A stretch of 64,000 bases of DNA from Agelaius tricolor (taxonomy: Eukaryota > Chordata > Aves > Passeriformes > Icteridae), in NCBI GenBank assembly GCA_023055355.1, contig JALJCS010000010.1:21095001-21159000 (forward strand), written 5' to 3'. Shown here in pieces: positions 12,001 to 23,676 of this stretch. The notes under the pieces are model-generated. The model saw nothing but the letters and a program-made list of their open reading frames with translations, did not search any database and was not told the DNA's origin. The translations under genes were made by a program, and so were the position numbers. Numbering within the stretch: the stretch's first letter is position 1; each line of letters begins with the position of its first letter.

Positions 12001-12550
12001 CTTAATTTGCATTACATTGCTGGCCTGTATTCCCAGGGAGTTTTCAAATGTGACTGCAGCAGGGCTTTTGTGGTTGATTTCATATTTGGTTTTCCCAAAT
12101 CATTGGGAAACTTGCTTGGTTTTCTTTTTCTTCCCTCTTGAGCACTTTGTTTTATGTGTGTCTGGTTTATTCCCTCTTGTTTATACACATGACATATTTA
12201 CTGGGGAATGGGATATCATCGTGACACACAGTCTTCAGGTCTTCCCTGTCAGCCTGGGACTATCCCTGTTACCTCTTGTGAAAGGGAAAGAGTTCCTCAG
12301 GCCATTACATATCTTTGTCCCCATCAGCACTGCACCTGCACTGAGCTCTGTATGCTGATCAGCTCTGAACCTTGATAAATACCTCAGGGCCACATGCTCA
12401 GGTGTTGTGAGCAGATACAACCCCAGTGGTTTCCTGATCAGAGGCCAAATAAGTGAGTCCTCAAGCCCATACATCTGTTTCTGTAAGTAAGCAAGTGGTT
12501 AAATCCTCTGGAGCTTGCCAATATCTCTGTGGAACTATTCTGCTGAAGGA
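9001..12550. other. Noncoding sequence, no gene seen
   Basis: Unique sequence with a T15 run at 9794-9808. Frames at 9681-10019 (+), 9751-10065 (-), 11800-12141 (+) and 11948-12358 (+) have no recognisable domains and lack paired splice sites. A segment around 10825-10930 has phrases seen in old amniote repeats, but too weakly to name. Confidence 0.65.
9794..9808 (+). repeat. Poly-T run (T15)
   Basis: Uninterrupted mononucleotide run. No retroposed gene sequence adjoins it. Confidence 0.8.
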
Positions 12551-12569
12551 GGGGAGGGCTGGGAGGGGG
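12551..12569 (+). other. G-quadruplex motif with very short loops
   Basis: G-runs of 4, 3, 3 and 5 are separated by loops of 1, 2 and 1 bases. By general knowledge of quadruplex folding, such short loops favour a stable parallel structure. It lies about 30 bp before a homeodomain-site-rich block, in otherwise AT-rich DNA. Confidence 0.7.
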
Positions 12570-12597
12570 AGGCACTCTCTGAATCTTTGGGGAAAGA

Positions 12598-12805
12598 GAA
12601 TATGTTGTAAATAAAGCTACATGCCATTAATTAACTTAGCATAATCACCCTGTAATTACACCGATAATCATTTATCTTGGGCTCAGACCAAAAACCCTAA
12701 TGGGGAAAATCCATCATATCCAATTTTTGTCCAGATGCTTAATTCCTCTACTAAACTAATCCTAACGGTTCTGTCAGCCTCATTATGGTGCCATTAGAGA
12801 TAGAA
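12598..12805. promoter_or_regulatory. Candidate enhancer-like block, homeodomain-site cluster
   Basis: Within about 200 bp there are TTAATTAA (12627-12634), TAATTA (12653-12658), a GATAATCA string (12663-12670), a GATA-type TTATCT (12672-12677), a TAATGG near 12699 and a bicoid-class TAATCC (12758-12763). Two CpGs survive (near 12662 and 12766). Homotypic TAAT clusters are typical of developmental enhancers, and low drift in such blocks often preserves their AT-rich look. I infer regulatory function. Conservation is not shown. Confidence 0.35.
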
Positions 12806-14025
12806 ACTAGAAAGTGCTCTGGGCATCTGCCTCCCTGCCATGCTTGTCCTAAACCATGGGGAAAAAGGGTGGACAGGAGCTGGAAAACTTGGGCTGCCAT
12901 ATTTCTAATGGGCATCATTAGTAGTGGTGCAAAAAATTATCGGTAGTATTTTGAAAGGAGTTCACAAGTAGGGGACTAATTGTTCATTCTGGCACTGAGT
13001 GAGGAAATATAGGCATTGATGTTAACCCCAGGTGAAGGGCTGGCATGAGGCAAACATTGCTTCAGTCCTTTTAAAGCCTTTGCAAAGATTCAGATCTGGT
13101 GGCATGGAAAGTGGGAATAAGGCTTTCTGGAAAATTTCTTTTCTGTTATCACAAAATTCGGTGTGAAGTCCCATGACTTTAAAGTAGCACTGTAGGTATG
13201 TCTTGCTTTGATCACTTTGCCATTCCAAGGACATTATAGAACAGGATAAAAAAAATGTCTATAGGTTACATGAGGAATAAATAACAACATATTTGGACGT
13301 TCTTCTATTCCTCAACTTGAACCTGCTACAATTATCTGTATAAATGTAAAATGTATATCACTATTGCAGGCCCTGAATGATTGAATAATTGATCAAACAA
13401 ATTATTGACTTAGAATTAAACAAGGTCTTGACCAAAGCACATTAACTCTAGTGGTTTAAACTGTTAGCATTAAAGATCTTGTCTTGTTATGTGACCAGAT
13501 GATTTTATAGAAGACTTCCCAGTCTTGTCAGATGTTTTTCTTAGCTTGAAAAAAATGTAGTGCGAGTCCGGACCAGGTGGGTTGGTCTGTATTTTGCAAT
13601 GTTCTTTTTTTAGGATAGAGGCACTGCAGGATGAAGTCTTGCTTTGAAGGTGGAGCTCTCGTTCCACAGAGGAATTTCAATCCTAGCAGCTTCTGTTTCA
13701 TTTAGGAGCTACACCTAAATGTTGCTTATTATTTCCTGGTATTGGAAGCATTGGTAAAGAGGTCATCTACGCTGATGAATGTATTCAGCTCTCTGCAGTT
13801 AATTATGGCTCTAACAATGAACCAGCCTTCAAGGTCCTGAAATGCATCACTGCTTTCTTGAAAAACAGCACCTACTTCACCTTCAAATGCATTCATGCTG
13901 TGCTCCTAAAATTAATTCTATTCACCTACTCCCTCATACCTTGCTTTTATTTTATTTAAGGAAAAATAATATTTATATGAAGGAAATCCAAACTAAGCAA
14001 ATCACTACTTTTATTCTCTAAACAG
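12806..14025. other. Noncoding sequence, nothing certain
   Basis: Unique sequence. I see no repeat or exon I would name. Confidence 0.6.
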
Positions 14026-14070
14026 GGTTGCACTGAGATGAAGTTTGTTCTCATCGATGTAAAATCGCAG
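14026..14070 (+). other. Micro-exon-like segment (weak)
   Basis: A pyrimidine-leaning tract ending AAACAG precedes 45 nt that are open in one frame (15 codons, GCTEMKFVLIDVKSQ), and GTCTAC follows as a poor donor. The two CpGs (ATCGAT, ATCGCAG) are notable for this AT-rich neighbourhood. No protein family is recognised and chance is likely. Confidence 0.12.
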
Positions 14071-14222
14071 GTCTACCTTCCTGAACAGTTTCTTTGAAAA
14101 TGGTTTCCATAATTGGGAAGGGACTTATGGTCCCATGTGCTGTATTTCAAAGTGGTCCCAAAGAACTGTACTGAACCCCAAAATATGATTCTGTCTTCAG
14201 CATAGTCAGGGCAATAAAGGGA

Positions 14223-14300
14223 GAGCTGTGCTCATGTGCCTCAGTGTGTGTGTCTGCTGTGTGAGCTGTGTGCCTCATGAGCTGTGCTCATGACCTCAGT
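14223..14300 (+). repeat. Short imperfect direct repeats (GAGCTGTG units)
   Basis: GAGCTGTG occurs at 14223, 14263 and 14279. The first and third copies extend to GAGCTGTGCTCATG followed by CCTCAGTG after two or one further bases, giving a 56-bp period with a TG-rich spacer. Confidence 0.7.
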
Positions 14301-14932
14301 GGAGGCAACACTGCTGAGCACTCTGTGAGCTGAGGAAACACCAGGCATTGCTGTTGGCCCCTGCAAAGTGTGAACCTAGGGAAGGGCAAACATGTAGGAG
14401 GATGGAAAGTCACACCGGGAAGTGATCTCAAGACTGATTGAGCCAGAATCTGTCTTTGAATTTTTCTTCCATTGGTTTGTCAACAGAGGTCAGCATTAGC
14501 TTCCTCTTCATCCCTGCTTTCTCTTCATCAGCCCTTTATGGTAAAAAGGCTGAAAAGGCTGGGAAACCCCTCGAGTTTGGCCAGGCTGTTTTATCTACCA
14601 GTGACCTTGCTGCTCTTCTGGTGGTTCAGTCCTGGGGTTCCTGCTGTGGGAAGGAGGCAGACAGCTCCACAGGCAGGTCAGGCCAGTAGCTGTCACTGCT
14701 CAGGCCACCTTGTGGAAGAAGGGAAGGCAGAAAGAAGAAAGATTTATGTGTGAATATTTTCATGAATATATGGCTTATCATAAGTGACCACTCTCTCACC
14801 TGTTCCAGCTTGTTGGTTTGGCTTTGGGCTGCATTTAACTCTGCCACTCCCTGATGCTTAACAAAATTTTCCTAGAAATTTTCTGGCCTCTCCAGAAAGT
14901 CATGAAATCCTTTTGCTTTCCTCTCTCCTCAG
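14301..14932. other. Noncoding sequence
   Basis: Unique sequence. Overlapping open frames at 14438-14753 carry no recognisable domain. Confidence 0.55.
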
Positions 14933-15217
14933 GCACACGCACAGGACGGAGGTGATCAATGGAGACCTTACCGGTTATTTATTTAACAAGGGAAACAAAC
15001 CTAAACACAAAGAAGGATGGTTAAAAAAAGAATTTTTAAACAAACTCCAAGAACAGCAGCTGATCCTTCTCTTTTGTAAACAAGGCCTTACTGTAATCTT
15101 TTTAACTCTTGCCACAAGCCAGATTTATCTTTGGACATCCTGCCCAGAAATCACTACACTTTGCAGCAGAATAAACATTCAAGGGACCCAGCCACACAGA
15201 CACACACAGAGAAGGAG
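14933..15217 (+). other. Candidate exon, 285 nt, unknown product
   Basis: A strong acceptor (TTTTGCTTTCCTCTCTCCTCAG, ending 14932) is followed by a 285-nt segment open in one frame for 95 codons. A donor-like GAG/GTAGAG lies at 15217/15218. The frame stops immediately after (TAG overlapping the donor). The first part of the translation is charged and helix-like (EVINGDLTG, then GWLKKEFLNKLQEQQ at residues about 8-45 of the segment). The second part is hydrophobic, ending in a basic HTQRR tail. No domain family is recognised. The start is not a true Met, because the ATG at 14913 lies inside the pyrimidine tract. Chance open frame is the main alternative. Confidence 0.18.
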
Positions 15218-18200
15218 GTAGAGGGACTTGGAGATCAAGAAGGGCTTGGAGAACAAGGTAGTGCAAAACTGTTTAATTATGATGGAAAATAAAAGAGAAA
15301 AAATCTCTAGTGAAATCAAATCCTTGTGTTGATTGTGTGTGGGTGGATAACTCACTTCCTTCACGCTCTCTTTATCCACTGGTGCCGCACACAACATGTG
15401 AGGACTCCAACTCCTGTGCCTCCACGTCATCTACTTAAATCACTGAACTATATACAGAAAAAACGCTTTGAGATAAAGCTGGCACAGGGAAAAACATGCA
15501 ACTTCCCCAGCAGAGCTGTGGCAGTGTGACAAGCACTTGGATCCCATCCAGTGAGCTGAAGCAACTAAGACTCAGGCCTGAGGCTGAACTGAGCTGTTTG
15601 GTCCTGACAGAGACCTGCTGCAGTGACTGCAGGAGGTGGGGAGACCCTTTGCCTGCAGAACATGTGCATTTCACACACACAGCCTTGGAGCCAGCCCACT
15701 GAGCCACTGAGCACCCCAGTGGGACAAGGAAGCACCCAGTACTGTTCCTATTTATTTTTAAAGCGCAAACTTCTGGGCAAATGCCCAGGAATTCAAAGCT
15801 GGGTGCAGAAGTAATGAAAAAAAACCAATCTATTTTGTCTGTCCTATCAGGGCAGGTAGGCACGAGGCTATAGACCAGCAGTGGCTCAGATACCTGGTGT
15901 TGTGGAGCAGAGAGGTACTTAGAGGGCTTCTGTGCTCTTACATGAGGGGTTCAGGTCTGTACAGGATTGATCAGGAAGACAGGTGGCAACATGGGACTGA
16001 ATAGGAAAGAGACATGTGAATGAAGCAGATTTGCACTGGGTGTAAGTTCTTGCTCTCTCCAGCCTGGCCACAGGCCTGGGCAAAGAGATTCCCAGGGCCA
16101 ACCATCCACTGCCAGCATGTCATGAATTACTGATAAAATTCATTTGCTGTTGCACTTGTGCCTGGTGCCAGCCTCTGGCCAAGAGTGACATCATTTTGTC
16201 TGTGATCAACATCAAAGAAATGGAAGGGAGGCCTAGGAAACCCACATAAATCTGAATGAAAGCAAACAAAGATGTGTCATCAACTCTGGAGATGGCACCA
16301 TCAGGAGCAAAGTTTTATTACCACTTGTTTGGGAGGACCTGTGCAGCTTTTTCATGGCTCCTCCACATGAGTAATGCGGTTCTCCTGGGTCCCTGACAGT
16401 GGAAAAAGAATAATTATATTGCAGTGTCACATATTTCCTCCCTCTTTAGCGGTAAAGCTAAAAAGCAACAGGAAGTTCTCCAGCTCTGAGAACCATATTT
16501 TTGTCATTCTTTCATTGGGGAGCTGCTGTTTGTATCAGAGCTCCCAGATTCGTGACATGCCATCAATGGGGGCTTCCTCTGGTTTTCATTTGCTTCCTTA
16601 CAGATGCAAAACTTGGGGCGCCTTCACAGGCAAGCTGGAGGAATGAGTCTGCGGTGGGAAGGATGGTGCCTGCAGAATGGTTTCTTAAAATGGACTCCAA
16701 AGACTCAGGCTGTTATCCTTGGGTGACCTGGCAAGGACTGAGCTCCCTCATAGCTGATGAACACGTGATATGTTTGTTGTTGGGAAAACTGCAGCTGCGG
16801 GATAATGGCCTGAAATGTTTTACTGGGGTAGAGTCTTTTCTGTTAACATTCTTCTTTACTTTTAACTCAAAAGCCTTCCTAGAGGTTTTTTTGGTTTTTT
16901 GTTTTTTTTTTAATTTTTAATTTTAACTCTTTAATTTGGCTTTATGGTTTCATGCAACAAACCAGCTATATTTTTTAACTCTCCAGATCTCTCCAGTGCC
17001 TCCAGAGGATGCATGTTGACTCACAGACATTTTTTCTCCTCTTTTCAGTTAATTCTGCCTTTTTTTTTTCCCAGCACATAAAGCTATAAACAAGCGATGA
17101 AGAAATCCATATTTTAAAAATAGATGGAGACGGTCAGGGCATGTGTTCTGCTACTCATGCAGAAAAGAGGAGCATCTGGTTTGAAGAGAAGGCTTCAGTG
17201 GCTCCAGCAGCAATTTATAGTCATGGAGCTGTCAGCTTGCACCTGCCCTACAGGCAGTAAAGAAGACAGGGAAAAGGATTTTTTAAATTATTTTTCACTC
17301 AGAGCTAGTCAATAGAACTCATTCTGGTGGCCCAAAGATTCTTTACACGGCCAAGTTAAAACCTGTCGTGACTTCACTGAGGTACAGCAGTTAGTGTGTA
17401 CTTTTCTGCCACTGTCTTTGATTGATAATGCCTGGCTTCTAGGCTGGATATGTGACTTACAAGGGATGAGAAAAAGGAATTTGACTGTGGTGCCCCAGTT
17501 CCTTTAGCCTCACTAAACAAGTCTCAGTTCTGCAGGAGAGAGGATCTGACCTCTCTCTTTTCCCTGCCAGAACTTTTTCACCTCTCTTCCTCTTCCTGTG
17601 CCCATACCTGCACCCTACACCTGATGTCTGAACCCAAGACTCAGTGTCTCTGCCAATACCTTTCACTTGGATAGATTTTCTGCTAGAGAGAAAAAGGAGC
17701 CCAAAATATCAACCTATAGGAGAAAAAACCTTATCAGTGGAGCAGGTTTTTCTCTCTGTGAAGAACACAGCTAAAGAGCTTTCCACAATGCCATTGGATG
17801 CAACGATGGAACAAAAGGAGCAAACTGGGGTCTGGAGCAGGGGTAAAGTTTTAGTTGAGTCTGGGTTCAGAATCAATATTGAACTTTGCAGGTAAAGTTG
17901 TCAAGAATGCAATTCTCATCCTGTCAGAACTCTAGAGAGGATTTAAATCAACTATCTTAGATTGATGTGAATGATTAAAAACTCAGATGATTTGTAGAAC
18001 GTAACTTCTGAATTTCTGGAATTCTGAGCTATCAAAGTAACTACATGGGAATCTTTTGTTTTGGTATAGTTCAAACATAATACTACATATTCTGTATAAA
18101 GACATAAAAAAGGTTAAGAAATTCATGTTAGTACTATTTAAATGCTTTAGCTCGTAAAAAGAAAGTTCACATAAATTACTATCTCCATTAAGTGTTCCAA

Positions 18201-19473
18201 TGAAGTCCAAATGAAAGTCTGATTTCAGAATTATTTACTCTCTCTGAAAACATATTCCAGCAAAGCATGTATCTTTTGATAAAATGGCATTTCCTAATGA
18301 AAAAAATACTAATATTTTTCACTATTTTATCTTTTCTGCCTGTTGACTTGTTCATTTTTAATCTCAAATCACAAATTCCGCTTTAAGGGAATTTTTCTTC
18401 CCTACAGTCCGTTGGAGATAAGTAAGTGGCAATTAACTTTCTGTAGTAAAATGTAAAGTCTCTTGTAAAGTCTCTTTAGTCATGTATTTCATGCAAAATG
18501 GGACTTTTCAGAAGAGATTTCAAGCAAGAGATATCACCCATGAAAAAAATGCAGTCATGTGCCAGTAATACAGAGATAGAGTCCCAAATGTAAAAAAACA
18601 AGCAGTGAAAGACTGAGTTAGTCCTGCAGAAGCATGAGTTCACTTTGCCCTGGGAAGTAAAACCCCCAACACACCATCTCCTCTCTTAACTAAGAGGGGC
18701 AAGAATTAATTAGCACTTGAAAAAGCAATAATTTAAACACGTGGAATGCCAGCAATGCTTACTTTTAGGGGAAAGTTGATAATGCTTATATCCCGTCTGC
18801 TTTACTTTAATTAAATGTAAAATACTTTCAAATAAGCTATATTTAGTGGAGTAGAGATATATATCCTCTGGCACCTTTTTCTCCAAGTTCTCATCCTGGT
18901 TGCTGTATAATTCCGTATTTTTTATGTTGTGCAATTTCAGTGTTTGCTCTATCCTACTTTGCTCTTGGGGGCTGGATTTCATGTACAAATAGTGCAGTAA
19001 CTTTCCTCCTCTGGAAAGGAATAGTGGTGAGATTGAAAAGGTCAAATCTGTATCCCACAGGCTTGTTTTGCTGTAGCTATATCTTTTTTCAAAGTTCACA
19101 TTGTTCTTCATCAGAGAGCACTAAACCCCATGCACTGGATGCCAACACAGAAGTGACGTGTTCATGGTTATGTTCTTTGTCAAAGATAATAATAGAAAAT
19201 ATAACTGGTTGACCCGCAGTAACTGACTGGAAGTCACGCTTCTGCCCTCAAGATTATTTACAGATCTTATTTATTATGGTTGGGTTCAAAAGATACCAAT
19301 GTGCTTTTCTGATAGATCCTGGGGAGGCCTTGAATAAGGCAAGGATCTCCCAGCAGTGAAGGGAACTATCAAGGTGCCTGTCACTGGTGACAAGACTGTC
19401 ATGCCAGAAAGCTTCTGGGTCACGAGGATAGGAAGGGACAAGCTCCAGACTTGAAGGTGCCCTCAATGAAACC
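15218..19473. other. Noncoding sequence, no gene seen
   Basis: Frames at 15435-15863 (-, 142 codons), 16501-16920 (+) and 18710-19111 (-, 133 codons) lack domains and carry no paired splice signals. AT content is highest between about 17900 and 18900. Isolated acceptor-like tracts (for example ending at 17074) have no partner exon. Confidence 0.65.
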
Positions 19474-19565
19474 AGAGGAAAGGTGCATGAACTGCAGGTT
19501 GGAAAAGATCTCAGTAAGTCTATCAGGTGCTATCATCTACCCATGTGAATGAAGCCTCTGCAACT
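19474..19565 (-). repeat. Possible CR1 3'-end fragment (minus strand)
   Basis: The phrase AGGTTGGAAAAGATCTCAG followed by a TCTATCAGG-like stretch resembles the inverted 3' end of CR1, 'ggttggaaaagacctctaagatcatcaagtcc'. Similarity fades after about 60 bp. An old CR1 stub is the best reading, but it is short. Confidence 0.4.
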
Positions 19566-20819
19566 GGCTCTGCTTTATTCCAGAGTCACTTTAGTTTAAA
19601 AACCATAGAAACCTGATGTCTGTATTCAGCAGTTGGAACCCATGAGTGGAAATGTTTTGCAATTGGGCAGTGGGGAAAACTTTGTTGGCTTTTTTCTTCT
19701 TCTTCTTCTTTTTTGCACAACTTGGTTAAAATACTGCTCTAAACCACTGGTGACAGCTCATCACTCGAGTACTGAGAAAAGCAGATGGTTCGATGCTCTT
19801 GGTAGACACACATTCCTGACACGCTTGCTCTGAGCCTGGCCCTTTGTGAGTTTGCCTCCTGAGCATGTGATGCACACCCAGATCCACAGTTTCTCACTGT
19901 GCTGTTGCCTGCAACAACAGGCACCCTGAAGGGTCTTTCCCAGAGAATTTGACTCTTCACAGCAGCAGAGGAGACTGGTAGCATGTCCACATTGTGAGAG
20001 TATACAAGCTACTGATGAGAATTGGATTGAATTCTTTTGCTAGTATCTCCACATTCACCTAATGGGTAGCATGCAGGACCCTATATGAGTATGCAGCAAA
20101 GCCAAAAGTATTCTGTGGTCAAAAAAGGATGGTTAGAAAGTCAGACTGTCCTTAAACCCTTTATCCAGTTGTCTGTATTATGGGAAACTCTTTGTATTTA
20201 AAAGCAACAGGGAGGTGAGTGTCTCTTTTGGTATCCTGGAAGCCTTATCATCTCTGTAAGGAGAAAAACCAGAACAGCTTTGAAAGGCAGCAATTGTTTA
20301 TTTCATTCTCTTCAGAGAGCTGTTAAATCTCCATGCCCAGAGAGGTTAGTCCCTTAGGCTTTCATCTGGCTATTTTGATGAATTAGCAAAGTCACTGGCA
20401 GATGCTGGCCGTGAGGTAAACACCAAAACCCTTCCTCTGTCCTGACCTCTCACTGCTCTGCTGTGCTCCCCAGGTGCTCTGCACCCTAAGTTGGAGAGGG
20501 GTTTTTTTATATCTCTTCTCAGATTTGCACCTCTGATATCTGAATATTATGTCAGGTTTTAATTGAAGTTGTGGCTTCAGGTAGAGATGTAAACAATCCA
20601 AGGGCTTCTGGAGGAGACTAAAGCAAGAGAGGACAAAGATACGTGTGGCTTGTGGGACTTTTTTCCCTTGTGACAGTTTGAAGAAGAAGAGCACAGCCAC
20701 TTGTTGGATATCTTCAGATAAGTGGCTTAGGATGTCCTTGGAGTGGCCTGTGAAAAGGGATAGGGAAGAAATCAAAGTCTTGGGAGTCTTTTGCAGAAGT
20801 GTAGGAAGTGACTTTTGGT
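19566..20819. other. Noncoding sequence, no gene seen
   Basis: A 145-codon minus-strand frame at 20392-20829 is not recognised and runs over pyrimidine-rich DNA on its opposite strand. No exon structure is apparent. Confidence 0.65.
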
Positions 20820-20905
20820 CCATTAACATAATCCATCAGTGAGGAAACTGAGGCAAATTCCACAGGAGATGAAGAAAGGAAGATCTGCCAGTGCTCAAAA
20901 AGAAG
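20820..20905 (-). repeat. Possible MIR SINE fragment (minus strand)
   Basis: TCAGTGAGGAAACTGAGGCA is close to the inverted MIR core ('gatgaggaaactgaggca'). Flanking similarity is too limited to set borders. Confidence 0.35.
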
Positions 20906-23348
20906 ATATTATTAGAAGAGCAGGACAGGAGACAGCAGGTGGGCATGCCAGTCTTTTATCATAGACATGCCTGTGCTGGGCAAATGGAGAGCCTTGGGCC
21001 TTCATTTTGGTGATTCTTCTAGCATAAGATTGATATTTTCTCTGTTGAGTGAGAATTAGGGCAGGTAATGTCCAGCTTAGTTCTTGACAGCTCTATGTGA
21101 CTGCTGCTGCAGATGGGCACGTAGGGTACATGTCTCTTGCCCTTTAGAAATATGTTGCCCAGAGAAGCCAAAATATAACTAACAAGAAAAAAATGCTCTG
21201 CACAATAAAACAGAATGCCATAAAAGTGTCAGCGCTTCCAAACCTTCCCCTGGTGGGTCAGAGCAGAAATATCCATCGTTCCTCTGGGGTGTATCTCTGC
21301 CATCTGCTTCTCATTCACTTTCCTCCTCGTGTCACCCCTTGGAAGGATTCTGGAAAGGACGGCTTGGCACCCATTGCCAGGAGATTTGCATCTTTCATTT
21401 TAATTTGAAGGGTTCCCTCCTCTGAGAGAAAAGTTGGCATTATCCAGTGACACAAGTTAAAAAAGGAAAACAAAGGAATACACCCAGTTCTGCTGCAATT
21501 CTCATTGATTTCTGAGATTCAGGTGAAAGGCAAGCCAGAGGTTTTCCACTTGATGGCTAAGAAGAGTTTCTCCCCAGGGTCAAGTGGGAAACTTCTGTCT
21601 CTGTGGCTCATTTGTTTCCAAGCTGGCCTGGCCTGACCTGGCCCTGTGCTGGAGCTGGGAGAGGTTCTAGTGCTTATGGACATGACCTGGTTCTTCAAGG
21701 CAGCTGTGGAAGTGTGAGGGCTATTTCAGGACTACAGATTACAACACTCCAAAATTCGTACTCATCCCCAGTGGTGGTGCAGGGGCTCCCTCACTGCCTC
21801 ATGCCAGTTTGGTTCACCAGTGCCACAACAGAATGGTACCTGAAAAAGCCCTGGGGTGGGAAAGGATGGGGTGATTTAGCTTTGGCAAACTTGAGCCCCA
21901 CACTCAGGGGAGGCAAAGAGGGCTTTTAGTGCTGAGGTTTTCTCACCTGTCTTTGTCCCAGACCAGTCTGGGAGATCTTTCTCTCATTACTGACAATACT
22001 CAGCCTACTGCCCTAGATGCATCCCCTCCTAGCCCTTCAGCAGACCAGAAGAGGGGATTTCTGCCAGAAGAGGTCAGTCCAAGAAATCCTACCTTTTCAC
22101 CACCCATCCTGTCACTTTTCTGATCCCAGACCAAATGGGCATTATCTTCCAGCTGGATCCTGCCTTTGCAATTTGCTGTCACATTCTGGGGGCAAGGCAG
22201 AGTGTGTATGTGTGAAGACTGATAAATCCCAGCACTGCCTGCAGTTACACAAGGTCTTCCTGTGCTGCTGCCCACACAACCTTTGTGATTAGAGAAATGA
22301 TGAGGACATGCTCACAATACAGTCAAATGTCATCAGCCTTGCCATGACTCCTGCAGTTCATCCATGCATCTGCAGGAGCACGGCAAGGAAGGGGGATGTA
22401 ACCACATGTCTGCAGTCCAACCCTTGCTGTCTGCTGCTGACAAGGCAGGAACTTTTAAAGACAGCTTTTAGGTGTGGTATTAATGCAGCCTTGGATTGCT
22501 GCTTTCTTTGTCTCCAGGATGCATAAGAGCATTTAGATTTAGCTCAGCATGGAGCTCAGCAGTGTCTCCTGTGGAGCCAGGCAGCCATCCTCCCCCCAGA
22601 GAGCTTCTCCCTGTGCATAAGCCAACAGCTTCCAGCAGGAAAATGGGAGGGAATGGAGATACAAAGTCTGCCTAGAGCAAGGAGGAAGGAGCACAAAGGA
22701 GGAAAAGGGAGGGAACAGATGCCATCCATGAGCCCCCACGGCTCCTCTCCAACGTGCCGTGATGAGCCCCCATGGCACATGCTGCACTCCTGCTCTCAAG
22801 GGAGCTCGAGAGGGAAGCCAAACTCTCCTACAAATACCCTCCATTCTGGCCTTCCCAGAAACTGGAGATTTGTCTCAAACAGATGTCAACAGGCCAGGCT
22901 GGCAAAACAGGACCCTCCCTCTGCTGAAGAAAGACTAATTTTTGCTTTCTGATACCAGAAGTTCTGGGTTTCCCATAACTGCCTTGCAAGGGAATTAACT
23001 CTAACATCTGACAAGTGGTTAATTAAGGCCTTGTGCCTCATTACTGGTCTCTCTGGTGAGCATAAGGGTGTTATGCAGCTGAGTAAGTGCCACTCATGTG
23101 CACTGAGAAGCCAGAGCAATCTTTAACACATCCAGCAGGAAAGATGTGTTTTACAGCTATCAGGAGGTTTTGGCTTCCCCTGCTGCCTGTGAAACAGACA
23201 AGAACCACTTTCTACACCTGCCTCAGAAGCTAGGGAACAGTTTGGGATGCTTCAAGCACTGCAAATTGCAAGCTGCAGCCCTACCCTGCAGCTGAAGCGA
23301 AGTTAGCAAAGGACCTGAAACAGTTTGTTCAGCCTTGCTGCAAATAAA
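20906..23348. other. Noncoding sequence; GC-richer between 22540 and 22860
   Basis: Open frames on both strands (21603-21929, 22000-22292, 22539-22952) overlap each other and match nothing I know. An acceptor-like site at the end of a pyrimidine tract (CCTGTCTTTGTCCCAG, ending 21962) lacks a supported exon. Confidence 0.6.
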
Positions 23349-23366
23349 CCCCCTCCCTCCCTCCCC
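23349..23366 (-). other. Strong G-quadruplex / i-motif sequence
   Basis: C-runs of 5, 3, 3 and 4 are each separated by a single T. The minus strand therefore has four G-runs with 1-base loops, a configuration known to fold very stably. The plus strand could form an i-motif. Confidence 0.7.
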
Positions 23367-23653
23367 TTCTGAGATTTTCTTTTTAGAGCTAGGGAAAAAT
23401 GCACTGAAGGAAGAGAGAATTCTTGGCAAGATCTGCAGCTGGCTGCCAACCAGAATCTGGGCTGCAGCAAGGTGACCAGTTTGAAACCAGACTGTCCCAC
23501 ACAGAGGACAGCACTCACCGAATCCTCTGGGACTGCATTCAAGCGGCCAGGCAGGGTAGGCTCACCAGATGATGCCAATTAGCATAGCTCAGCATTGCCC
23601 CTCCTTGTAAGTGCCAGGAAATCTGTCCTTTATTGTCTGAGCAGCCAAATGCG
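23367..23653. other. Noncoding sequence
   Basis: Unique sequence between the C-run motif and the (CA)n repeat. Nothing supported. Confidence 0.55.
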
Positions 23654-23676
23654 CACACACACACACACACACACAC
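23654..23676 (+). repeat. (CA)n microsatellite, 11 units
   Basis: Uninterrupted CA dinucleotide run, flanked by GCG and a C-run. It is long enough to be polymorphic. Confidence 0.9.

Noticed and set aside
15435..15863. 142-codon minus-strand frame
   Set aside because: Unrecognised translation rich in S and C. It overlaps other open frames on the opposite strand and has no splice context.
18710..19111. 133-codon minus-strand frame
   Set aside because: AT-rich translation of random character, with no domain or flanking splice sites.
20392..20829. 145-codon minus-strand frame
   Set aside because: No recognisable domain, no splice or promoter context, and within chance length.
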